From the NCBI GenBank assembly GCA_009785875.1, contig WQUF01000188.1, positions 1 through 13,180 on the forward strand: a stretch of 13,180 nt of DNA, in the 5' to 3' direction. Below the pieces are notes generated by a model. It had not been told where the DNA came from. It worked only from the letters and a program-made list of their open reading frames with translations, and made no database searches. Origin of the DNA: Oscillospiraceae bacterium (lineage in GTDB: Bacteria; Bacillota; Clostridia; Clostridiales; Clostridiaceae). Of this stretch, positions 1-6,999 are shown piece after piece. The stretch's first letter is position 1. Each line of letters starts with the position of its first letter. The position numbers and the translations under genes are program-made.

Positions 1-643
1 GATAAGCGTCTTTTCCATTCCATTTGTACTCAAGGTAAAATGCCTGGTGATTTATACCTGCGCATTTGTATGTTATTTCTGACATAGGTGCTCCAAGCCA
101 CTTTGCAAGCATCATCGCTGTTCCCTGGACGCTATGGCAGAGACCTGTTATATTCACTTTTGTTTGCTTTTGCAGATAACCGCATAAAAGTGCCATAGGA
201 TTTGTATAGTTTAGCACAATTGCGTCTGGGCAAAGGTTTTCAATGTCACGGATGATATCAAGCATGACTGGTGCAGTTCTTAAAAAGCGGAATACCCCTG
301 CAGGACCACGGGTATCACCAACACATATATCCACTCCATATTTTTTAGGGATCTCGATATCGTGCCTCCATACATTTACACCGCCTTGCAAGATGGTTAT
401 CAGTACGCCGTCTGCTCCTTCCAATGCTTTTTTGTGGTCAGTATGTGCATAAACTGTGGCTTTGTAATTACCTGCTTTAACTATCTTTTCTACTACTTCC
501 TTTGCATAGGCAAGTCGCCCTTCATGTATGTCTACAAGATGAATTTCTGCATCCTGAAAACTTTCAAAACTCAATAGATCTCTTGCCAAGCCTTGAGTAA
601 ACCCCAATGAACCTGCACCAATAAATACAAATTTACGCTTCAT
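1..643 (-). CDS. melA: Alpha-galactosidase, glycoside hydrolase family 4 (MelA-like), 5' part only
   Basis: This gene runs off the left edge; 214 residues are visible, about half of the roughly 450 usual for the family. GH4 enzymes are cytoplasmic and use NAD+ and a divalent metal to cleave glycosides by a redox-elimination route. The N-terminus carries a Rossmann dinucleotide loop (FIGAGSLGF, residues 7-15). The metal/specificity motif is CHSV at 169-172. In GH4, CHSV marks alpha-galactosidases, while CHGx marks alpha-glucosidases and glucuronidases, and CNVP or CDMP mark phospho-glycosidases. The downstream metal-binding histidine lies in AGINHQAFYLE (H199), as in E. coli MelA. The ATG at 641-643 is preceded by AGGAGG (650-655) with a 6-nt gap, and a consensus promoter lies just upstream. 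The family is certain. The galactosidase call rests on the CHSV motif and overall resemblance to MelA. No sugar transporter or regulator is visible in the window. Confidence 0.9.
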   Translation of the reverse strand, partial: MKRKFVFIGAGSLGFTQGLARDLLSFESFQDAEIHLVDIHEGRLAYAKEVVEKIVKAGNYKATVYAHTDHKKALEGADGVLITILQGGVNVWRHDIEIPKKYGVDICVGDTRGPAGVFRFLRTAPVMLDIIRDIENLCPDAIVLNYTNPMALLCGYLQKQTKVNITGLCHSVQGTAMMLAKWLGAPMSEITYKCAGINHQAFYLEYKWNGKDAY

Positions 644-684
644 TCTATTCCTCCTCGTATTATGAATCCTTTTATTACAATAAC

Positions 685-713
685 ATTATAATATACTTTG
701 TACTTCTTATCAA
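685..713 (-). promoter_or_regulatory. Sigma-A type promoter of the GH4 gene
   Basis: On the minus strand, TTGATA (708-713) is followed after exactly 17 bp by a perfect TATAAT (685-690). Transcription would begin near 678, about 35 nt before the ATG. The match is strong by inspection and lies in the only gap upstream of the gene. Confidence 0.8.
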
Positions 714-738
714 TGGAAAGAAAATATAGACAGAATAA

Positions 739-778
739 AGTGTACACAAAACCGCTAAAAATCTGTTTTGTGTACACT
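739..778. repeat. 14-bp perfect inverted repeat across the mobA stop codon; two GTGTACAC palindromes
   Basis: The arms AGTGTACACAAAAC (739-752) and GTTTTGTGTACACT (765-778) are perfect complements around a 12-nt loop that contains the mobA stop codon (755-757). Each arm holds the self-palindrome GTGTACAC, with centres 30 bp apart. As RNA it could end mobA transcripts, although no strong U-run follows. As DNA it could be a pair of operator sites about 65 and 95 bp upstream of the GH4 transcription start. The sequence alone does not decide between these roles. Confidence 0.6.
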
Positions 779-1366
779 AAATAGATCCCTAATCTTTAAA
801 AGATCGCTTAATGAATTCAAATTAGTAAACAAAGAAAGCTCGCTGTCAAAACCTCTGATGATTTTTTCATCAATATATTCTACATTAAAATATTTCAATA
901 TATTGCTTATCTTAAAATCACCATTTTCAATCTCTCTCTTAAAAATATTTACCATACCTCTGCTATAAATGCCATATAAAGGCTCTATAAACGGTCCATT
1001 TTTAGGTATTACAGCATCTTTATTAATAGCCCTCTCTATCATATAATTTATCAGTTCTAAATTTACAAATGGCATATCACAAGCTATTATGAAAGCATAT
1101 TTCGATCTTATATTTTTAAGAGCAGTATAAATCCCATAAGCCGAACCTCTATATTTTTCATCATCTTCTAAGATTCTATAATTAAAATGCTTAAATTTTT
1201 CTCTGTTATTCACTATTAATAAAACTTCATGGAATATGTTTAAAAGCTTTTTAGCGATTATATCTATTAAATATTCCCCTTGAATTTTAATTAAGCTCTT
1301 ATCAAAGCCCATCCTTAAGCTCTGTCCACCGCAAAGGATAACACAAGACTTAAAGTCATCAAGCAT
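755..1366 (-). CDS. mobA: Molybdenum cofactor guanylyltransferase (MobA-like)
   Basis: This 203-residue cytoplasmic nucleotidyltransferase likely transfers GMP from GTP to molybdopterin, giving the guanine-dinucleotide cofactor used by bis-MGD enzymes such as formate dehydrogenase. The N-terminal nucleotide-binding motif is LCGGQSLRMGFDKSL (11-25), matching the family pattern LAGGxSxRMGxDK. The metal-binding aspartate lies in ACDMPF (D97). Length is normal for MobA. The segment around residues 71-82 (YRGSAYGIYTAL) departs from the usual GPLxGI loop but keeps the GI core. The start codon overlaps the end of the formate dehydrogenase gene by 8 nt, with only a weak ribosome site, so translation is probably coupled. 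Pairing with a molybdopterin enzyme makes the role convincing. A tungsten rather than molybdenum cofactor cannot be excluded from sequence. Confidence 0.9.
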   Translation of the reverse strand: MLDDFKSCVILCGGQSLRMGFDKSLIKIQGEYLIDIIAKKLLNIFHEVLLIVNNREKFKHFNYRILEDDEKYRGSAYGIYTALKNIRSKYAFIIACDMPFVNLELINYMIERAINKDAVIPKNGPFIEPLYGIYSRGMVNIFKREIENGDFKISNILKYFNVEYIDEKIIRGFDSELSLFTNLNSLSDLLKIRDLFSVHKTDF

Positions 1367-4040
1367 TTATAACTTTCTCTAGCCTAACTGCACACACTTT
1401 AAGTTCAGGTTCCTTTGTCATTTTATCATATGCAGAATTCGTCAAAAGATTTACAAGAGTATCCTTAAAGTGAAATGGAACGAATAAATTCCCCTCAGCT
1501 ATTGAATTTAATATCCTAACCTTTGCAAAAGTTTCCCCTCTTCTGGATTTAAGCTTTACTCTTTCACCATCTACAATGCCTAATTTATCTGCAGATTTTG
1601 GATTCATCTCCACATAACCTGAGCTGGCAATTTTCATCAGCCCTTCGGTCTTATCGGTCATTGTCATAGTGTGATAGTGATAGAGCACTCTTCCTGTATT
1701 TAAAACAAATGGATACTCTTCATCAGGAGTCTCATTAGGAGGGTTGTAATTTACAGCCTTAAATTTAGCCTTACCAATTGCAAAACCATCTTTATATAAA
1801 TATTTAGTTCCAGGATGATCCTCACTTGGACATGGCCACTGTACTCCTTCTAGTTCGACTATTTTCTTGTAATTAATTCCTTTATATTGTGGCACAACTT
1901 TTGAAATTTCGTCCATAACTTCTTCAGCATTTCTTGCTGCATTATGGTAACCGAATTTATCCATTAGTTCTAATATTATATCTAAATCAGCTTTGCTATT
2001 GCCTTGATTTGGAACAGCTTTTCTGATAAGCTGCACTCTTCTTTCAGTATTTGTAAATGTTCCATCCTTTTCAGCAAAACTTGAAGCAGGAAGCACAACA
2101 TCGGCAAGTGCAGCAGTCTCTGTTAAAAATATATCCTGTACTACTAAAAAATCTAAATTGCTCAGAGCTTTTTTCACATGATTTAAATCAGGGTCAGACA
2201 CCATAGGATTTTCACCCATAACATAAAGGCACTTTAGCTCACTATTATAAGCTTTTTCCATCATATCAGAAACAGTCAAACCTCTCCTATCTGAAAGAGG
2301 AACTCCCCAAGCCTTTTCAAATTTCTCTACGTTTGCTTTTACATCGATCTTCTGATACCCTGGGAAACCATCTGGAAGAGCTCCCATATCGCAAGACCCT
2401 TGAACGTTATTCTGTCCACGAAGAGGGTTTACACCAGTGGATTCTTTCCCAACCATTCCACATAAAAGAGCAAGATTAGATAGCGAAAATACATTATCTG
2501 TTCCATTTGAATGCTGTGCAATTCCCATAGTGTAGGCAATAGAAGATTTAGGTCCCTTTGCATAGAGTCTTGCAGCTTCCCTTATTAAATCAGCTGGTAC
2601 TTTAGTTATTTCCTCTGCTTTCTCTGGCGTAAAATCCTTTATTAATTCAAATAGCTCTTCAAAGTTTTCACATCTTTCTTCAATAAAATCTTTATCGTAT
2701 AAATCCTCGTTTATTATTACGTTCATCATGGCATTTATTAAAGCAACATTGGTTCCTGATTCAAGCTGCATATAAACATCAGCATTTTGCGCCATCTCGA
2801 TCTTTCTTGGATCTGCTACTATTAATTTTGCTCCTCTATTCTTTGCTCGTTTCATAAATGTTGCGATGACTGGATGGGTCTCAGTTGTATTAGAACCTAT
2901 TATAAATATCACATCAGCGTTTTCAAATTCTTCAATGCTATTAGTCATAGCACCACTACCTAATGTTGTTGCAAGTCCTGCAACTGTAGTGGAATGTCAC
3001 AACCTGGCACAGTGATCTATGTTATTTGTGCCTAAAACCACCCTTGCAAATTTCTGCAATAAATAATTTTCTTCATTTGTACACCTGGCTGATGATAATA
3101 TTCCAATGCTATCAGCACCATTTTTTTCTCTTATATAGGTTATTCTATTTTTAATGAAAGTGAGAGCAGCATCCCAAGTAAATTCTTCAAATTTTCCATT
3201 TATTTTAACGAGAGGTTTTTTTAATCTGTCCCTATGATTTATAAAATTATACGAAAACCGTCCCTTTACGCATAAAAGCCCTTTATTTGGTCCTTTAGGA
3301 TTAGATTCTACACCTACGACTTTGCTATCTTTAACTATTAAATTTAATTGACATCCAACACCACAATAAGTACAAGTAGTCTTAACCTTCGATACTTCCC
3401 AGTGCCTATAAGGTTGATATTTTGGAACCAGAGCACCTACAGGACATACAGCAACACAATTTCCGCAGGATACACAAGTAGATTCTTTTAAACCGCACGA
3501 CATTGGAGTATTTATTCTAGTAATAAACCCTCTATCTGATTCAGTTATTGCGCTTGTACATTGAATTTCAGAGCACATCTTCACACATTTTTTACACAAT
3601 ATGCATTTGTTCTGATTGCTTAAATAAAATTCATTGCTATCATCTATTTTATAAGTATTCTTTCTACCGTTAAAGGAAGTTTTTTCAATATTATATCTTA
3701 GACAATATTCTTGAAGTTTGCAAGCCCCAGATTTTTGACAATTGACACAGTCAAAATCGTGATTCGATAAAAGTAAATCTAAGAGCATCTTTCTGCTCTC
3801 AACGACATTTTCACTTTCTGTAAAAATCTCCATAGGTCTATCTATCACAGTTGAACAAGATGTAAAAAGCTTTGAAAAACCTTTTATCTCTACAACACAT
3901 ATCCTACATAAGCCTTGAGGCTCCATATTGTCGTCTAAGCAAAATGTAGGTATATCGATGCCAAGTTTTCTTGAAGCTTCTAAAATAGTGATTCCTGATT
4001 CCACTTCAATGGATTTACCATCTATTGTAACTTCTATCAT
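1359..4040 (-). CDS. fdhA: Selenocysteine-containing formate dehydrogenase, catalytic subunit (TGA at 2997-2999 read as Sec)
   Basis: Read through the in-frame TGA, this is one 893-residue protein with selenocysteine at position 348. It oxidises formate or reduces CO2 at a bis-MGD Mo/W centre. Domains in order: a 2Fe-2S ferredoxin-like domain (C34, C45, C48, C62); a NuoG-type His-Cys3 cluster site (H94, C98, C101, C107); two 4Fe-4S sites (C146/C149/C152/C156 and C189/C192/C195/C199); the molybdopterin-oxidoreductase 4Fe-4S site (C223, C226, C230, C257) with K259; then the pterin-binding domains to the C-terminus. The junction reads DHCARL-U-HSTTVAGL, matching the E. coli FdhF active site CCARV-U-HG, including the histidine after Sec. 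The region between the TGA and the next ATG (2949-2996) is open and conserved in type. The start ATG (4038-4040) has AAGGAG 6 nt upstream. The ferredoxin-rich N-terminus and length resemble clostridial/acetogen FdhA. No partner diaphorase or ferredoxin subunit is in the window. MobA follows with an 8-nt overlap. Confidence 0.95.
2953..2999 (-). promoter_or_regulatory. Selenocysteine UGA codon and bacterial SECIS hairpin
   Basis: The UGA (2997-2999) is followed after 12 nt by an apical stem GUUGCA (2979-2984), loop GGACU (2974-2978) and UGCAAC (2968-2973), a perfect 6-bp stem. A lower 7-bp stem pairs CCACUAC (2986-2992) with GUAGUGG (2953-2959). E. coli fdhF has nearly the same apical element, GUUGCAGGUCUGCAC, at the same distance from its UGA, with loop bases that SelB recognises. 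Both the codon position and the structure support recoding rather than termination. The loop differs from fdhF at one base (GGACU against GGUCU), and a bulged U as in E. coli is not obvious. Confidence 0.9.
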
Positions 4041-4076
4041 ATATTTCTCCTTCCATAATTAATATCTTTAAAATAA

Positions 4077-4105
4077 AGTATACTAAATTAAAATAACTAT
4101 ATCAA
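4077..4105 (-). promoter_or_regulatory. Promoter of the formate dehydrogenase-mobA operon
   Basis: On the minus strand, TTGATA (4100-4105), a 17-bp spacer and TATACT (4077-4082) make a near-consensus sigma-A promoter. Transcription would start near 4070, giving a leader of about 30 nt with AAGGAG at 4047-4052. It lies in the 133-bp gap shared with the divergent amidohydrolase gene. Confidence 0.75.
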
Positions 4106-4134
4106 TATTACCACTATTAGCTTTTAATTTTTAC

Positions 4135-4143
4135 TGTTATAAT
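4135..4143 (+). promoter_or_regulatory. Extended -10 promoter of the amidohydrolase gene
   Basis: TGTTATAAT at 4135-4143 is a perfect extended -10 (TGN followed by TATAAT). No good -35 is seen at 16-18 bp upstream, which is tolerable for extended -10 promoters. The leader would be about 25 nt. Confidence 0.6.
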
Positions 4144-4173
4144 AAAAAATATATTAAACTTGGAGGTTTTTTT

Positions 4174-5352
4174 ATGGAATATAGAAATTTAGCTGAAAAT
4201 TTAAAGGATTATACTATTAAAATTCGGAGAGAGATACATATGAACCCAGAACCTGCTCTTTTTGAATTTAATACTTCCAATATAGTAAAGAGGGAACTTG
4301 ATGCAATCAGAGTGCCTTATGAAACAGTTTCTGAGACTGGTGTACTTGCCACTATCGAGGGGAAGTATGGTGGGAAAACTGTTGCTTTAAGAGCCGATAT
4401 GGATGCACTAGAACTTGAAGAACTTAATGATGTCCCATATAAATCTCAAAGGAAAGGACTTTGCCATGGTTGTGGTCATGATGCTCATACGGCTATGTTA
4501 TTAACTGCAGCTAAAATTTTAAATGAACACAAAGACAAGCTTCACGGGGAAGTAAAATTAATCTTCCAACCTGCTGAAGAGCTTGGAAAGGGTGCTGCTT
4601 TAATGATCAAAGAAGGAAATTTCATCCATAAAGTAGATAGCATAATGGGAATTCATATGGCTGCCGATCTTCCTACAGGCATCATAGCTACTAAGAAAGG
4701 CCCAATGTTATCATCTTCTGATATGTTCAGAATACACGTTTTAGGGAAAGGTGGTCATGGTTCAGCCCCTCATAACACTATAGATGCTTTGCTTGCTTCT
4801 TGTGCAATCGTCACAAATGCTCAAAGCGTTGTATCAAGGGAGATAGATCCTTTTGAATTTGGAGTTATCACCTTTGGAGTTATAAATTCCGGATCCAGAT
4901 TTAACATAATTGCGGAGTCAGGTACCATTGAAGGCACCGTGAGAAGTTATAATAAAGAAACAAGAAATATTTTATGCGATGGATTAAAACGCTTTATAGA
5001 AGGAATAGCAGCATCTTACAAGGCAAAAGCAGAACTGGATATATTTTTAAGCTTGCCAGCTACTGTAAATACAGATAAAGATGTAGAATATGCATTAGAA
5101 TCAGCCAAAAAAGTAGTTCCAGAAAAAGATGTATTAATAGCAAAAACAGGAACTGGAAGCGAAGATTTCTCATATTATTTAGAGAAGGTACCTGGTGTAT
5201 TTGTGAATATAGGATCAAAAAATGAAGAAAAAGGCATCGTGTATCCTCACCACAGCCCACATTTTGATATAGATGAAGATGCTCTCCCAATAGGAAGTGC
5301 TATGTATGTTCAATATGCAGTGGATTTTTTAAATGATTATTCAAATAGATGA
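4174..5352 (+). CDS. M20D-family metal-dependent amidohydrolase (N-acyl amino acid or peptide hydrolase)
   Basis: This 392-residue cytoplasmic enzyme belongs to the M20D amidohydrolases (hippurate hydrolase, N-acyl-L-amino acid amidohydrolase, IAA-amino acid hydrolase group), which cleave an acyl group or amino acid from an amide using two metal ions. Visible signatures are RADMDALELEE (73-83), the metal site CHGCGHDAHTA (97-107, with C100, H102 and D103), FQPAEE (131-136, with the catalytic glutamate pair), MGIHM (H161), the dimerisation-domain motif GKGGHGSAPH (191-200), GTGSEDFSYY (326-335) and the terminal metal histidine in HHSPHFDIDE (359-368). Length is normal and no signal peptide is seen. 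GGAGG (4162-4166) lies 7 nt before the ATG. Family members differ widely in substrate, so the true substrate cannot be read from the sequence. The gene stands alone, divergent from formate dehydrogenase. Confidence 0.9.
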   Translation: MEYRNLAENLKDYTIKIRREIHMNPEPALFEFNTSNIVKRELDAIRVPYETVSETGVLATIEGKYGGKTVALRADMDALELEELNDVPYKSQRKGLCHGCGHDAHTAMLLTAAKILNEHKDKLHGEVKLIFQPAEELGKGAALMIKEGNFIHKVDSIMGIHMAADLPTGIIATKKGPMLSSSDMFRIHVLGKGGHGSAPHNTIDALLASCAIVTNAQSVVSREIDPFEFGVITFGVINSGSRFNIIAESGTIEGTVRSYNKETRNILCDGLKRFIEGIAASYKAKAELDIFLSLPATVNTDKDVEYALESAKKVVPEKDVLIAKTGTGSEDFSYYLEKVPGVFVNIGSKNEEKGIVYPHHSPHFDIDEDALPIGSAMYVQYAVDFLNDYSNR

Positions 5353-5410
5353 ACTTCTCTCAAAAAGAGGTAATATTCGCACATTTTTGATGAATTCTCT
5401 CTGCATAAAG

Positions 5411-5446
5411 TTGTACCCTTTCTCAGAAACTATAGATATTCTATAG
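5411..5446 (+). promoter_or_regulatory. Candidate promoter with 17-nt palindrome upstream of the Rieske oxidoreductase gene
   Basis: TTGTAC (5411-5416) could serve as a -35 with GATATT (5435-5440) as a weak -10 at 18 bp. The -10 region lies inside a perfect palindrome, CTATAGA-TAT-TCTATAG (5430-5446), just before the ribosome site AGGAAG (5449-5454). The palindrome may be an operator or chance A/T symmetry. Confidence 0.35.
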
Positions 5447-5463
5447 AAAGGAAGTACTTTAAA

Positions 5464-6948
5464 ATGGAAACGGAACATAAATCATTCTGGCAGCTTGAAA
5501 AGGCTTCTACATTTAGTTTACTAAAAGGGAATATACAAGTGAATACTGTGGTAGTTGGTGCTGGAATTTGTGGTCTATTATGTGCATATTCTCTATATCA
5601 AAAAGGTATCAATGATATAGCCATCATCGATGCAAATGAAATATGCAGCGGTGTAACAGCATATACCACAGCTAAAATCACATCTCAGCATGGCCTTATC
5701 TATTCAAAATTGCTAAATGGTCTTGGAAAGGAAAGAGCTTCACAATATTTTGCTGCCAATGAAAAGGCCATAAAGCATTACCATGAAATTATTGCTAAAG
5801 AACAAATTGATTGCGATTTTATTCCCTGCAATGCCTTTATATACACAAAATCTAAAAAAGGCTTACAATCTATTGAAAACGAATTAAAGGCCGTAGATGA
5901 ATTGAATATTCCTACAATATATGATATTAAATCCGAATTGCCTTTTAAAGTATTAGCTTCTATAGGATTTAAAGATCAAGCTCACTTTCATCCTTTAAAG
6001 TTTTTATTTAAAATTTGTGATATCCTTGCAAAAGCTGGATGCAAAATCTATACCCATACAAAAGCTATGTCCGCTGAAGAAGGAATAGTTTACACTGACA
6101 CAGGAAATATTAAAGCAGAAAATATCATATCCTGCTCACATTATCCATTTATAGACAAATCCTCACTTATGTTCACTAAAATCTTTCAGGAGCGTTCCTA
6201 TGTAATTGCTCTAATAAATGCTGGCTCGATTGAAGACATGTATCTCGATGAAGCTGAAGATGGTTTTTCCTTCCGCACAGAGAAAAACATGATCTTCATC
6301 GGTGCCTATGACCATAAAACGGGTCACGAAGATGAAAAACTGCATTTTGAAAATCTCATAGAAGATGCAAAGAGATTATATCCTCAAGGAGAAAAGGCTT
6401 ATATGTGGTCTGCTCAAGATTGCATGACTCACGATAGTATACCCTATATAGGAAGATATACAAGTGCTGGAGAAAATATTTACATCGCTACAGGATTCAA
6501 TAAATGGGGCATGACTTCCAGCATGGCAGCCGCAGATATCATCAGCGATATGATCACAAAAGGCAGCAGCGACTATGAAGATGTATTTTCTTTAAATAGG
6601 GGAGATATAAACTTACAGGCTAAGAGCTTTGTAAAAGAAGCCGTTGACATCGCAGGCAACTTTCTAACCCATCTAAAAATAGCAACTAAGAGTTTAGAAT
6701 CTATCCATAATAATGAAGGTGGAATAGTAGAAATCGAGGGTAAAAGAGTGGGTATTTACAAAGATAAAGATGGTAAATTTTATGCTGTTAATACAGTATG
6801 TACTCATATGGGTTGCGCAATCAAGTGGAACAAAGACGAGAATACTTGGGATTGTACCTGTCATGGCTCTCGATTTGATTATATGGGAAATGTAATCTCA
6901 GGTCCTGCTCAAAGACCTTTAGAACGATTGGAAATAGAATTCTCATAA
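5464..6948 (+). CDS. FAD-dependent oxidoreductase with C-terminal Rieske [2Fe-2S] domain (YhfW-like)
   Basis: This 494-residue protein joins a DAO-type FAD oxidoreductase to a Rieske iron-sulfur domain. The N-terminal dinucleotide-binding fold has the GxGxxG loop VVVGAGICGLLCA (29-41) followed by the acidic strand end IIDANE (54-59). The flavin domain's C-terminal signature is around YIATGFNKWGMTSS (340-353). The Rieske domain (about 417-494) has cluster ligands C446 and H448 in CTHMGC, and C464 and H467 in CTCHGSRFD. C451 and C466 are placed to form the disulfide seen in high-potential Rieske proteins. Architecture and length match B. subtilis YhfW, whose substrate is, to my knowledge, not established. 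No signal peptide or membrane segment is seen, so it is probably cytoplasmic. The ATG follows AGGAAG at 9 nt. The gene is monocistronic and convergent with the NAD-kinase-like gene. Domain calls are firm; the reaction is unknown. Confidence 0.9.
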   Translation: METEHKSFWQLEKASTFSLLKGNIQVNTVVVGAGICGLLCAYSLYQKGINDIAIIDANEICSGVTAYTTAKITSQHGLIYSKLLNGLGKERASQYFAANEKAIKHYHEIIAKEQIDCDFIPCNAFIYTKSKKGLQSIENELKAVDELNIPTIYDIKSELPFKVLASIGFKDQAHFHPLKFLFKICDILAKAGCKIYTHTKAMSAEEGIVYTDTGNIKAENIISCSHYPFIDKSSLMFTKIFQERSYVIALINAGSIEDMYLDEAEDGFSFRTEKNMIFIGAYDHKTGHEDEKLHFENLIEDAKRLYPQGEKAYMWSAQDCMTHDSIPYIGRYTSAGENIYIATGFNKWGMTSSMAAADIISDMITKGSSDYEDVFSLNRGDINLQAKSFVKEAVDIAGNFLTHLKIATKSLESIHNNEGGIVEIEGKRVGIYKDKDGKFYAVNTVCTHMGCAIKWNKDENTWDCTCHGSRFDYMGNVISGPAQRPLERLEIEFS

Positions 6949-6952
6949 CAGG

Positions 6953-6991
6953 TTTAATCAATAGGTGTCACGGTGACACCTATTGATTAAA
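6953..6991. terminator. Perfect 19-bp inverted repeat between convergent genes, likely bidirectional terminator
   Basis: The arms TTTAATCAATAGGTGTCAC (6953-6971) and its exact complement (6973-6991) flank a single G. It starts 4 nt after the Rieske gene's stop codon and ends 8 nt before the stop of the opposing gene, where a shared terminator is expected. No clear U-run follows on either strand, so it may act as an RNA-stabilising end or another kind of site. Confidence 0.65.
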
Positions 6992-6999
6992 TAAAGAAT

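Noticed and set aside
243..577. Two overlapping plus-strand reading frames of about 70 codons
   Set aside because: They lie antisense inside the GH4 coding sequence, which has clear family motifs, and have no family features of their own.
2997..4040. A separate 347-residue iron-sulfur protein gene, or a pseudogene broken by a nonsense mutation
   Set aside because: The stop is TGA at the known selenocysteine position, followed by a SECIS hairpin, and the frame continues with matching family sequence.
5060..5290. Minus-strand 76-codon frame inside the amidohydrolase gene
   Set aside because: Low-complexity Leu/His/Phe-rich shadow of a gene with full catalytic motifs.
5353..5400. Short CTCT/AGAG inverted repeat as a terminator after the amidohydrolase
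   Set aside because: The stem is only 4 bp with no T-run, so it is too weak to call.
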